Shown here piece after piece: positions 1-9,722 of a stretch of DNA of 64,000 bases (the stretch's first letter is position 1; each line of letters begins with the position of its first letter). Source of the DNA: Gnetum montanum (lineage: Eukaryota; Streptophyta; Gnetopsida; Gnetales; Gnetaceae); contig MNCI01007731.1 of NCBI GenBank assembly GCA_015680685.1, positions 456,356 to 520,355 of the forward strand, written 5' to 3'. The notes below the pieces were generated by a model, which saw nothing but the letters and a program-made list of their open reading frames with translations, made no database searches and had not been told where the DNA came from. The translations under genes were made by a program, and so were the position numbers.

Positions 1-862
1 GCTTCTGGCATGACTTGAATTGATCTTGGTGTGTCCTCAGCATGTGTTTGGCATGCTTTTATTTGGGTGTGATCAGTACTCATGCTAATGAATAGTACTC
101 ACGTTGATGAATAGTACTCACATTGTACTCACACTGCCAGCATGACCTCAACATGAGCAAGTTGAAAGTGACACCTTTTACACCAAATTTTGATTTTTTG
201 AAGCCTATGCTTGAGTGCAACAGTTGCCTAACTGTGTGTGACCCCAAGAGTGATCTATAAGTCAAAAACTGAGGTTGATTGTGCCTTGTTTTGAGCCACT
301 TTTGGTAGCTCATGTTGGACTCATGCTGCTAGCATGAGTGCAGCATGACCACAATGTGAGCTACAGAAACCTGTAGTTTTAAACCTGATAGAGGTTGGAA
401 CTTGAATCTCATCAATGATGAACCCTAAAGATTACTTGCACATTAGAAATTAGATCATTTCAACTCAATTTTGAGGCTCTCAAAGTTAGTCACGCTGGAC
501 TCACGTTGCTAGCATGAGTGCAGCGTGAGCTGTAGCATGAGTGTAAAAATCTGGGTCATCTGGCTTGAAATTTGGACTATTGAATGTTGAAACTTGGAGT
601 GGACATCAGTGGCTATCGAGGATGGCTTGCACCCTCATATTTGTACCATTTTGGACTTGATTTTGAAGCTATTGGAGTTACTCACATTGGACTCAGGCTA
701 CCAGCCAGCGTGAGTGTGATAAATTTGCATGATTTCCAGCTTGAGTTCCTAGGGCAAGCTAGTGTGAGTGCCATGCCTTAGTCAAATTTTGCCTCCCACA
801 AGCCAAAAGGGCTCTGGATAATTCATGTTTCAAAGTGTTAGGCTGAAATTTGTGGTGTTTTA
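1..862 (-). mobile_element. Partial LTR (U3 side) of a Tat-like element, 'G'
   Basis: The stretch ends at 862 in TTTGTGGTGTTTTA, close to the LTR ends of elements B (3680) and C (44550), which read TTTTGTGGTGTTTCA. A1 gag homology starts at once at 863. I therefore read it as the U3 part of a minus-strand Tat-like LTR whose remainder lies left of the window. It carries about four imperfect repeat units spaced 180-192 bp apart, with cores near 125, 317, 497 and 689. These contain palindromes built on CACGCTG/CAGCGTG and ACTCA/TGAGT. No coding sequence is supported. The second copy and the target duplication are not visible. Confidence 0.5.
75..135. repeat. Short AATAGTACTCAC direct repeats
   Basis: Three near-identical copies of an AATAGTACTCACGTTGATG-like unit follow each other inside the partial LTR G. 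They run into the first of the 180-192 bp units. This is probably local slippage within U3. Confidence 0.5.
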
Positions 863-2425
863 GATGCTACCATGAGTCAATATTATTTTGTTATTCTCTC
901 TTACATCGATGCCCTAGCCATGGTTATTCTCAAAGAAGAAAAATCCACCACATTATAAATGGGATCAAAGTAGAAGCTAGAAGAACTCTTGGGGTCTATG
1001 CCCAATGAAGATTGTATAAACTAAGAGCTCATCAAATGAAAAGGTTGATAGAGTAAGTTGCAAAAGAAGAAGGTGAGTTCCAAAAAAGGGAAAGTGCATA
1101 AGAATACAATAGGGACCCTTCCATTAGAAAAAGGAAGGTCTAATTCTGTGATGAGGAGGAGTCACCACTCAATGAAGTGGTGAACAGGAAAACCTTGCCC
1201 ATCCAAAAATTTATTTCTGACATTTTAGCAAAGGTTGATAAATTATGGGACTTGTTGGATGAGAATTTCTAGACTAATATGAAGATTGCTATAGAATCTA
1301 AAGAGAAAAATAGTGATCACAACTACAAGAGGTAGAAAAAACCTTAACATGCCTACTAGAGAGGTAAGGGAAAAGCTACTATTATAGAAGAAGTTGTGGA
1401 CATGGACTCTGATGATGATGGTGGGTGTGACATTGTCAATATCACTATCATAAGGGATGTTGTCCTATGGTGTTACACTTATCAGAGTCTATGGTGTATG
1501 TGCAAAATCTACAACTATTATAGAGGCAAGAACCCAGATGATTATCTTACCCTCAAGACAATCCAAGGTAGTTCCACCAACAACAACAGGATTACTATTC
1601 AAGTGGAGCAATATCTATTTGGAATTGGTAGACTAATCAATCACTATCCCTTTGAGGCTAATAAAGGACATTATGATCATAGTTTGTGGGTGGTCATATC
1701 TTGCTAATCTTCTAGTGATCAAGGTCAAGAACTATAAAGGAAAATTTTCCATCATTATGGGTAGGGCTTGGTTAAGCATGGTTGATGCATGAATGGGAAT
1801 CAAAGACCTCTCCTTGGAAATCTCCAAGGAAAATGAATTTGAAATACTAGAGAAGAAGCATGTTCCATGTATCACGTACAACGATAATGGGTGTAATTAC
1901 ATGTAGAAAATTTGGTCCATTAAGAGTACAATCATTAAAGCATGCAATCAATTGCATATGAAATAGATATTCAAAGGTTTCTATACACATCAACCACATA
2001 ACAGGAGGACATCCAGTGGCTAATAGCTAACTCTAATGATACCACATTATGCATGGAACTAACTGAGAGCCTAACATGTGCTTATCTTAAAGGCATGGAT
2101 GAACTTAAGCAAGTTCATCATCAACTTTCTAAATGATGAAGATGATGATACCTGTTAGGGAGAGTTGGAAATTCCTAATAATTTTAAGTAAGAGCCCCTA
2201 GAGTTAAAAAATCTACTAGCTAGCATGGAGTATGCATTTTTAGATAATGGAAAGCTAGTTATCATCAATGCAAATCTTGCTCCCAAATAGAAATACAAGT
2301 TGTTGGAGGTGGTTAATAAATGACCAACAAGATTTACTTGGTCATATCCCTAGTTGACTAGAATCAATCTAAGGATATGCCAGCATCATATTTACATTGA
2401 TCCATGAAGCCAAGAAGGTATCCAC
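863..2425 (+). pseudogene. Element A1 (Athila-like): gag C-terminal and protease remnant
   Basis: This segment aligns along its length with the better preserved A2 copy at about 25150-27420. At 960-1240 it keeps the charged region after the gag domain. At 1380-1440 there is an acidic linker. At 1640-1830 there is a protease-region remnant with the IIMGRAWL motif, the equivalent of the ILGRPWL motif near the end of retropepsins. Frame changes and stops are many, so it is not functional. It starts at the LTR end of element G and stops at the TCCAC target site of element B. The A1 pol continues at 20111. In Athila elements this part would supply the coat protein and the protease that processes the polyprotein. 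Confidence 0.7.
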
Positions 2426-3680
2426 TGTACCGTCTGAAATCGTCGGTCTCCGGCTGGAAGGAAATAGAGACTGTGGGATCGCCAAATGCGCACAGAAGAT
2501 CCTATCTTTGCCTGAGGGTGAGCTGGAATGAACGAAGGTAGAGTACCTTGGGTGGTCCACACGCAGATTAGACAAGGATTTCCCCAAACGTACATCGAAG
2601 TGCTATACGCTAGGTTATACGTAAACGGCGTAACGGGCGTAAATCAGAACGTAAACAGTGTAACCAATGCAAACAGAGCATAACGTAAACGAGCGAAAAT
2701 AGAATACATGCAAAAATTAATGCAAACTGTAAACAACTTTGGGAAGAAAATGTAACAATGGCATTACAGAATGAAAGTACAATGCACCGGTCTAAATCAG
2801 TTATGACTGGAACACAAGGTGGACGAAAAGCCCCAGTGGATGCAAGGATGATTGTGGCTGGTTCACACTGTAAGCACAGCGTAGAGGCTGTATGCTCAGC
2901 GTACAAGATTGTCTAGCATAAAAAGGTTTTGTGCTCTGGTTCACAGCATCTCTGCTCTCTGGTGTGCTCTGGTAATTTTTCCAATCGACCCGGATCTCGT
3001 GAAAAATTGGGGTTTTATACAGGTTTTGACGATAGACTCGGGTTGGGCGACACGTGGCATGTTGACCGGGTGCAAAAGCATAAAATTTACAAGTGTACAG
3101 TATGTTACATTTGGCGGGCGTATACGCTGTGTCTAGCGAGCGTAAACTGTGGGTGTATACACTGATGTGCTGGGCGTATGCGAACTTAGGCGTAGATGTC
3201 ATGGACGCTGGCGTATACGCTGATGGATGCTAGGTGTATACGCTAGGCATATATGCTGGTGTGCTGGGCATATACACTAGGGTGTATACGCTGATGTTTG
3301 CTGCCTTGTACCAAATCTTGTTCTTCAGTGCTGTTTCAATGCCGTCTCCAAGGATTTTATTGCCGGTCATATGCATCCATTGTACCTATTGAGTGTACAT
3401 GTGAGGCATGTACGCTGGGCGTGTACGCTGGACATCTACCCTGGGCGTATATGTTGTGAACTTGAGTGTACACGCTGGGCATATACGCTGCAAATTTGAG
3501 CGTATACGCTGGGAATGTACACTTGGGCGTATATGCTGAGACTGCATACTTAGTGAATATTAAGCTTCTGATCTCCGAAGTTGCCATGTGTGACACCAGA
3601 TGTAGTTGTGGTCGTCTGTGGGCCCCAGGGACCTACTTGGTGTTGGACAAGTACTAAGCTCCAAATTTTGTGGTGTTTCA
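2426..3680 (-). repeat. Element B 3' LTR
   Basis: It starts TGTACCGTCT and ends GGTGTTTCA and pairs with 18925-20110. On the minus strand the U3 is rich in GCGTATACGC-type palindromes (about 3110-3540). A TATAAAA box lies at 3013-3019. The conserved U5 block (GGTCC...GATTAGACAAGGATT) is at 2544-2584. The outer flank is TCCAC. Confidence 0.92.
3013..3019 (-). promoter_or_regulatory. TATA box of element B LTR (3' copy)
   Basis: TATAAAA on the minus strand, placed between the palindrome-rich U3 and the R-U5 part. The equivalent in the other LTR is 19512-19518. In an LTR this would set the start of the genomic RNA. Confidence 0.6.
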
Positions 3681-3696
3681 TTGGCCCCTCTTTGTT
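3681..3696 (-). other. Polypurine tract of element B
   Basis: On the minus strand the bases just before the 3' LTR read CAAAGAGGGGCCAA, a purine-rich tract directly abutting the LTR TG. The same tract occurs at the equivalent place in element C (29650-29665). It would prime plus-strand DNA synthesis. Confidence 0.8.
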
Positions 3697-5110
3697 GACG
3701 TTTGGAGGAATTGACCCAAGAAGCATCGACAAAGAAGTACAAAATACCACAAGAAACTTGATAGAGACTTTGTCTGTTTCCACTTGACTAGATGTCATCG
3801 CACCGTGTTCAGTAGTACATGGAATTGGGAAAATGGAATTTTTAGCTGGTAGGAGAATGGGGATTATGGGGACTAGTAATTGCCCAAGGGATTGTGCTTG
3901 GTTAAAAGGGGATGCTCTGGTGTGTGTCATGCTGATCCTTGTCAATAGCCATTATTTAGCAGACTTGGAATCCAGACATGTGATGTGCATCCTTTGGCAG
4001 AAGAAGACTCTTGGATAGTGTTCAAGAGAACTTGCTGGCAAGACCAAAGCCATGGGAGGATGTGTTACATTCTTTGGAGGAACAGGGCCCTTGTTTAGTG
4101 TTTAGGGGGAACCTATTTATGGAGAGCCAAAGCCATGTAATTGTATGTTTCCAGATTGTTTTTGACATGAATACTTGGTTTTAAGACAATTGCCCTCCTG
4201 CCTGGGGCTTGTGTGGAAGTGTCAAGTGTTCCCTTTTTTTCTTTTTCCTTTTTTTTGGGAAGAAAATTTGTTTTGATTCTATACTCATGCTTAAGTGCTA
4301 TGTTATGTGTCACAACCACTTTAAAGTGTTATAGTATGTAACAACGTGCTCAGAGTTTTGAATGTACTCGCGTATCAAAGGTGTGGTTGAGTAAAGTGTA
4401 TCGGTGAATAGATAGAGAGTGTATTAGGATATGGGGATGTACTAATGAATGGTTTGATTCAGTCTTGCCATGTGCACTTGTGAACATTGTCCCATCTTGC
4501 TGCCTGTGATGAAGTGCATTCTTGTGCGAAAACCTCTGGGTGTCATCCTGCAAACATAACTCCAAGGAGACAAGAAAACCGTGAGTGAACAAGCGAGATT
4601 AGACTTACACAGCTATAGATGGAACAAAGTTGCTAAAGTTGATTTCAGGTACTATATATGAATGGCAGTGGTGTTGGTAGGATCGTCTGATGGTGAGCGA
4701 TGCAGTGATGAAGTTTGAATGTGGCGGAGGATTAAGGAACCAGAGAAGAACTTACCAATTTATAGTCTTGGCAGACTATCATGGGTTAGTTTTATGTCAT
4801 AACCCTTTGGACATTGCCCTTTTAGCATCGTGGAGGATGATGTGATGCCAGTTTCTAGTCTTAGTGGACCATGAAGAGGCAAACCAGTTTATAGTCTTAG
4901 CGGACTCTAGTGAATGTGATGGTGGTAGTTTACTGTCGTGCCGGACGGGTGCTAGTTTATCATCATTATGGACACTGTGTGGTATCAGTTTATCATCATG
5001 ATTCCAAGACGAGCTATGATACTAGTATTAAGTCATGATCTAGGACTATTCTGTGGTATCAGTTTATAGTTGTGATCCCAGGACTCACAAGTACCTGAGC
5101 CTGTACTCAA
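3697..5110 (-). other. Element B 3' noncoding region
   Basis: No gene is supported here. The region lies between IN and the polypurine tract and is colinear with 29666-31200 of element C and in part with 52080-52160 of element D. It contains the hairpin-motif cluster at 4765-5090. Such a long conserved noncoding 3' part is typical of large Tat-group elements. Confidence 0.7.
4765..5090. repeat. AGTTTA-hairpin motif cluster, element B 3' part
   Basis: At least six copies of a motif with an AGTTTA-like box followed by a short stem-loop: TAGTC...GACTA, TGTC...GGACA and related stems. Examples start near 4771, 4789, 4852, 4886, 4927 and 4951. Related motifs occur in C, in D and elsewhere in B. 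Confidence 0.65.
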
Positions 5111-6385
5111 ATGGAGAATGATTTTAGGAACAATTGATTGGTTGGATTGGCAAGCTCATTCTCTTCCATATCAGCTAGCTTTAATGACCAAGTAAGGCCC
5201 TTCCTAGTTGGCTGAGAATTTGTCTGAGTGTTCTCGAACTGCCTTAAGTACAAGGTCACCTTCTTTGATGGGGCGCTTATGGATGTCATGCCGATGTCAC
5301 TGCCATTGTTGTTTTTGGTACCATTCAATCTGATCGAGCACACGTATGCATTCTTCCTCCACCAAGTCTAGGTCAATGATGCATAGATCATTGTTTTGTC
5401 CTTCATCAAGGAGTCCGGAAAGTGTGATCCTTAAAGATGGTACCTGTAATTCCAGAGGTAAAACAGCTTCTGAACCGTAAACAAGACTATATGGTCTTTT
5501 ACCTGTTGATGTTCGATGTGTAGTACGGTATGCCCACAATGTGTATATCAATTTTTCATGCCAAATTCACTTGCTTTGGGTAAGCATCTTTTTGAGTATT
5601 TTAATAATCATTTTTTTTGTCGCCTCTACTTGCCCATTGCTCTCAGGATAGTAAGGGGATGAAAACGAGTGTTTGATCCCTAGACTTTCACAAAAGGTTT
5701 TGGTCTCAGCACTGCTAAATTTTGGCCCATTTTCAGTGATGATTGTCATGGGAATGCCAAAGCGGATTACAATGTTTTCAAGAATGAAATTGCATACATG
5801 TTTAGATGTAGTTTTTTGAAGGGGAGCAGCTTCTACCCACTTCGTGAAATATTCAGTTGCGGTTATGATGAAACTATGCCCTGCAGAAGATGAGAGTGTT
5901 ATCGGGCCGATAAGGTCCAACCCCCACTTTTGAAAGGGCCACATGATTTGCACCATATGCAACTCATTTGGTGGGACATGGATTATATTGCTATGTTTTT
6001 GACAAGTACTACATGTTTTAACCTTGGAGAGATAGTCGTATTCCATGTGTGGCCAATAGTAGCCTAAGCGTCTGATCTTTGTTGCCATGGCTTTTGGTGC
6101 TATATGTCCTTCGCATAGTCTGTCATGTACTTGTTTGACAATGGTTTGGGCATTGGTACTACCAACGCATGTTAGCAATATGCCTTCATAGGATATACGA
6201 TATAATATGTCCCCTACCAGGGTATATTGCTTAGAACGTTTTCGTACTGCATCCTTTTGTGCATTTGTTAGATGTCGTGGTGTTTCGCCGCGTAGAAGGT
6301 ATTCTTTTATGTCATCATACCATTTTATCACATGTTGTACTAACAGATGCGATCAACAGCGTGTCAAGAGTATCGGTTATTGGTT
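5110..6385 (-). pseudogene. Element B integrase (Ty3/gypsy, Tat type)
   Basis: Integrase inserts the cDNA into the host chromosome. The longest open part is 5567-6331 on the minus strand, 254 codons. In order it shows a linker, a zinc-binding HHCC region ending CSTCQKH, the catalytic core with WGLDLIG, then TENGP, then NGQVEAT. A further open piece (5297-5551) carries LVYGSEAVLPLE, and a shifted frame carries the GPY-type C-terminal part (NWEGPYLV) near 5150-5250. The second catalytic aspartate of the DDE triad is Glu here (codon at 5732-5734), and a frameshift separates the core from the C-terminal region. Both defects suggest loss of function. It follows the second RNase H without an obvious gap. 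Confidence 0.9.
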
Positions 6386-6830
6386 CGGCACAACTGGTTA
6401 CGGAGCTGGGTAATGCATGGAACATGTCTGGTGATATATTTAATGCTAATGTGGCTAATGCATCCACGATGTTGTTATCATTTCTAGAAACGTGTTGCAC
6501 ATTGATGTTTTCAAATTGCCTCATTAGGTGTTTTTCCAGGTCACAGTATGGTTGTAAATGTTGGGCTTTGCATGTATAAACATCTATGATTTGGTTTAAA
6601 ACCAGTTGTGAGTCTCCTCTGACCATAAGTCATGTGATGTCTAAAGCCAATGCTGCTGCGAGACCTCTAAGGAGACCTTCATACTCTGCTATGTTGTTGG
6701 TACAATGAAAGTTGAAATGATAAGCAAAAGGTTAGATTTCCCTAGAGGGATAGGTGATGACAACGGATGCACTTCCCCCTCGAGAGGTGAATGCTCCATC
6801 AAAGTTTAGAATGGCATCGTAGTCGTTGGG
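6386..6830 (-). pseudogene. Element B second (archaeal-type) RNase H
   Basis: After the usual RNase H comes a second RNase H-like domain. It shows LNFDGAFTSRGG, then NNIAEYEGLL, VRGDSQLVLNQI and RNDNNIVDALA, matching the spacing of the D-E-D-D active site. An additional RNase H of archaeal type is an established mark of the Tat lineage. There is a stop between the first and second motifs near 6630-6740, so the domain is split. It would help remove RNA from the RNA/DNA hybrid. It lies between the pol RNase H (above 6830) and IN. Confidence 0.8.
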
Positions 6831-7430
6831 CACTATGTCTATTGCGCTTATATTCTCATTCAAGAATTCTGGCTCTATTATCGCTGGATCATGCGTTGGT
6901 GACATGGCCATTTGACTTGCTATGGCTTGACCTTTAACTGATGATTGCGCTATGTAGTGCAGGTCAAATTCAGCTATCATAGCTTTCCAGCGGGCTATCC
7001 GACTCGTATTATAAATGTTTCTTGTGATGGCCCTGAGCATGTTATCCTTGCACATTATATTAACTTGGTTACGGAAGAGGTAATGTTGCCATTTTCTCAA
7101 AGAAAAGACCAAAGCTAAATAGGAACTCTCCATGTTGTTATACTTTTTCGTGTGGGCAACTAATGCATGGCTTAAGTAATACATAGGGACTTCGGTTCCG
7201 TCATCTTATTATTGGCAAAGCATAGACGCATTGACAAATCCGAAGTAGCGAGGTAGATGTAAAACGGTTTATCATTTTGAGGTGGATAAACCATGGGTAA
7301 TCAGGCAAGTTCCGTTTTAATGTTATCAAATGCTTCTTGACACTGCGGAGTCCATTCAAAATGGATGTTCTTGCGTAACAGGTGGTTCATAGGTTTTAGT
7401 TTGTTTGTCAGTTTTTCTATGAAGTGCCTG
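6830..7430 (-). pseudogene. Element B reverse-transcriptase RNase H domain
   Basis: The open part 6732-7184 begins with MYYLSHAL, followed by YNNMESSYLALVFSLRKW and CKDNMLRAI. These are the usual gypsy RNase H signatures around the second Glu and third Asp; in the third (usually TD) the Asp is kept. The N-terminal part (about 7200-7430) is in another frame with stops. It degrades the RNA strand during reverse transcription and sits between RT and the extra RNase H, as expected for Tat elements. Confidence 0.8.
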
Positions 7431-8690
7431 ATAAATTGTAATCTGCCTTGTAGACCTTGAAGTTCGATAAGGTTCCCTGGTGGTTTTAGGTTTGTTATGG
7501 CCTTAACCTTATTGGGGTCTACTCATATCCCTGCTTCTGAGGCTATAAATCCAAGCATTTTTCCTGTCTTAATGCCAAAGACACATTTCTTTGGGTTGAG
7601 TCTCAATTCATACTTTAAACAACATTTTAATACTAGATCAAGGTCTTGTATATGTTGTTCTGATGTTTTTGACTTAACCACAATGTCGTCAACATAGTCG
7701 TTGAGCGAGTGTAACATGTAATCACTAAAGATGAATGTCATCACCCTTTGATACGTGTCTCCAGCATTCTTGAGACCAAAGGGCATCATTGTGTAACAAA
7801 ATGTTCCCCATGGTGTCATAAAGGTTGTCCAAAGCTGATGCTTCAGGTTGATGCGTATTTGATTGTATCCCGAGAAGCCGTCCATAAAAGATAATAGTGC
7901 GTGCCCAACGGTCAAGTCAACAAGTTGATCGATGCTGGGTAGAGGAAAATCATCTTTTATGATTGCAACATTTAAATCCCAGAAGTCAATGCATAAGCGA
8001 ATGCTTCCATTCCTTTTCGGAACAATGACCATGTTGGATACCCACTCGGTGTAATCAACAGCCCAGATGAAACCAGTTTGATAAAGCTTGGTGATCTCAT
8101 TACAAACTGCCAATGCGACTTTGGGTTTAACCTTTCATGACTTTTGTTTTATCGGTCTCAATTTCGGGTCAAGGATAATGTTGTGCTAGACAATTCAGGG
8201 ATCTAGTCTGGGCATGTCTGTATAAGACCAAGAAAATGCTTTCATATTTTCCCTAAGCATGTTTTCAATGTTTTTGGCTAGTTGCAGTTTTAGTAATGTG
8301 CTTAATTTTAGTATTTTAATTTCCCCATCGAGCATGGTGATGGGGGTTTCGGTCAACAGGTCTTTGGTGATATTTTCAGCTTCTATGTTGAGGGATTTTG
8401 TCATGCCTTTATAGTTGTCTATTGTTTGCTATATTGAGGTGATGACTGTGTCGTTCGTTGATGAACCTAAGTGGATGAGGTTTATGTTAATATCTCTTGC
8501 AATTTTGCCATATGGTCCTTCAATGATTAACGGTGCGGTTAAATGCTGGCAATCCATCGAGCATGCTCCTGCCAATAAACAAAGAGCTGAATGAGCTGAT
8601 GGGTATTTTTCTACTCTCTTTGGTAATTTTGAATTATGTGTACATGCATGATGGTGGATTATCGTCACACCGGGACGCATGGTAGTTTAA
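7430..8690 (-). pseudogene. Element B reverse transcriptase
   Basis: The best open part is 7523-8113 (196 codons) on the minus strand. It shows palm and finger motifs in order: VPKRNGSIRLCIDF, SFMDGFSGYNQIR, TPWGTF with MMPFGLKNAG, and the catalytic YVDD (7685-7696), followed by LNPKKCVFG. Upstream pieces 8195-8404 and 8429-8680 form the linker before RT, broken by single stops. The upstream limit coincides with the start of the 42-bp tandem array at 8656. The protease lies more than 5 kb away on the far side of the antisense gene, so expression would need splicing across it, as known for Ogre elements. Confidence 0.92.
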
Positions 8691-9235
8691 GGCCGGACCG
8701 GGCCGTCACGGTAGTTTAAGGCCATACCGGGCTGTGAGTGGCAGTTTAATGCCTTACTAGGCCACATGTAATCTGCAGGTGGTAGTTTAAGACCTTACTG
8801 GGCTGTAATGGGTTCATATGTGGCAGTTTAAGGACGTACCGGGCCATGGTGAGTTCGTATGTGGTAATTTAAGGCCGTACCGGGCTGTGGGTGAGTTCAT
8901 ATGTGGCAGTTTAAGGCTATAACGGGCCGTGGGTGAGTTCATATGTGGTAGTTTAAGGCCGTACCAGGCTGTGGGTGAGTTCGTATGTGGTAATTTAAGG
9001 CCATACTAGGCCGTGGATGAGTTTGTATATGGTAGTTTAAGGCCATACCGGGCCGTGGGTGAGTTTGTATGTTGCAGTTTAAGGCTGTACCGGGCCGTGG
9101 GTGAGTTCGTATGTGGCAGTTTAAGGCCGTACCGGGACGTGGGTGAGTTCGTATGTGGCAATTTAAGGCCGTACCGGGCCGTGGGTGGCAGTTCGTATGT
9201 GGCAGTTTAAGGTCGTACCGGGCCGTGGGTGAGAG
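8656..9235. repeat. 42-bp tandem array (about 14 units)
   Basis: Units of 41-42 bp with the consensus GTGGGTGAGTTCGTATGTGG followed by CAGTTTAAGGCCGTACCGGGCC repeat about 14 times; the first three or four are shorter or divergent. Each unit contains the AGTTTA box and a GGCC...GGCC stem. The array separates RT from the promoter side of the antisense gene. Element C lacks it because its RT region is deleted. Confidence 0.9.
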
Positions 9236-9722
9236 TTTACGCTGGAATGTTCGGTGTAAACGCCTGGAATGGGGTTCACAGGGGAACCGAGATGTAGTAA
9301 TTTCTATTTTATTTTAAAAATATATATAGTTTTTTATTATTTTTAGCAACTTTTTGGCAAAAAATAAGTAAAAAAAGCAAAAAGTAGGAAAAAGTAGCAA
9401 ACCGGAAGGTAGCGGCGTAAGCAACGGTGGCAGTGATGACGGAGCACTATATAAAAGGGGGGGGGGGTCATTTGTTGTTATTTTGCATTGTGAGCATAAG
9501 TGGCTGAGCGTAAACTTTACAGTGTAAGCTTCCCAGCGTAAGCGTAAACTATCAAACCTTAGCGTAAGCATAAACCTAATCGTAAGCATATAACCCAAAC
9601 CCTGGGTGTAGATGCCAAAGACCAAACCTTACTGTAGCCGTAGAGTGTAGACATTATAGCGTCGACGTAAAGAGTTCCAACCTTCAGCGTAAACTATTAA
9701 TCTCAGCATAGAAGATGCCAAG
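9236..9722 (+). promoter_or_regulatory. Candidate promoter and 5' UTR of the antisense gene (element B)
   Basis: A strong TATATAAAA box lies at 9448-9456 on the + strand, followed by a G run, about 270 bp before the ATG at 9723. It is preceded by an A/T-rich stretch (9301-9400). The presumed 5' UTR (from about 9480) holds several GCGTAA repeats. No open frame is supported here. In element C the equivalent region was removed by the RT deletion. Promoter activity is inferred only. Confidence 0.55.

Noticed and set aside
2610-3202. Open frames on both strands in the B LTR (for example 2801-3202)
   Set aside because: They lie in LTR U3-R sequence, are not conserved in the partner LTR, and overlap palindromic repeats.
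9013-9210. Open frame with 14-residue repeats (VGEFVCGSLRPYRA type)
   Set aside because: It arises because the 42-bp array unit is a multiple of three. No start context or homology, and units outside the frame are equally conserved as DNA.
8656-9235. CRISPR-like array
   Set aside because: The whole unit repeats, including what would be the spacer, and the setting is a plant retrotransposon. The same applies to the 40-bp (33560-34165) and 37-bp (30898-31154) arrays.
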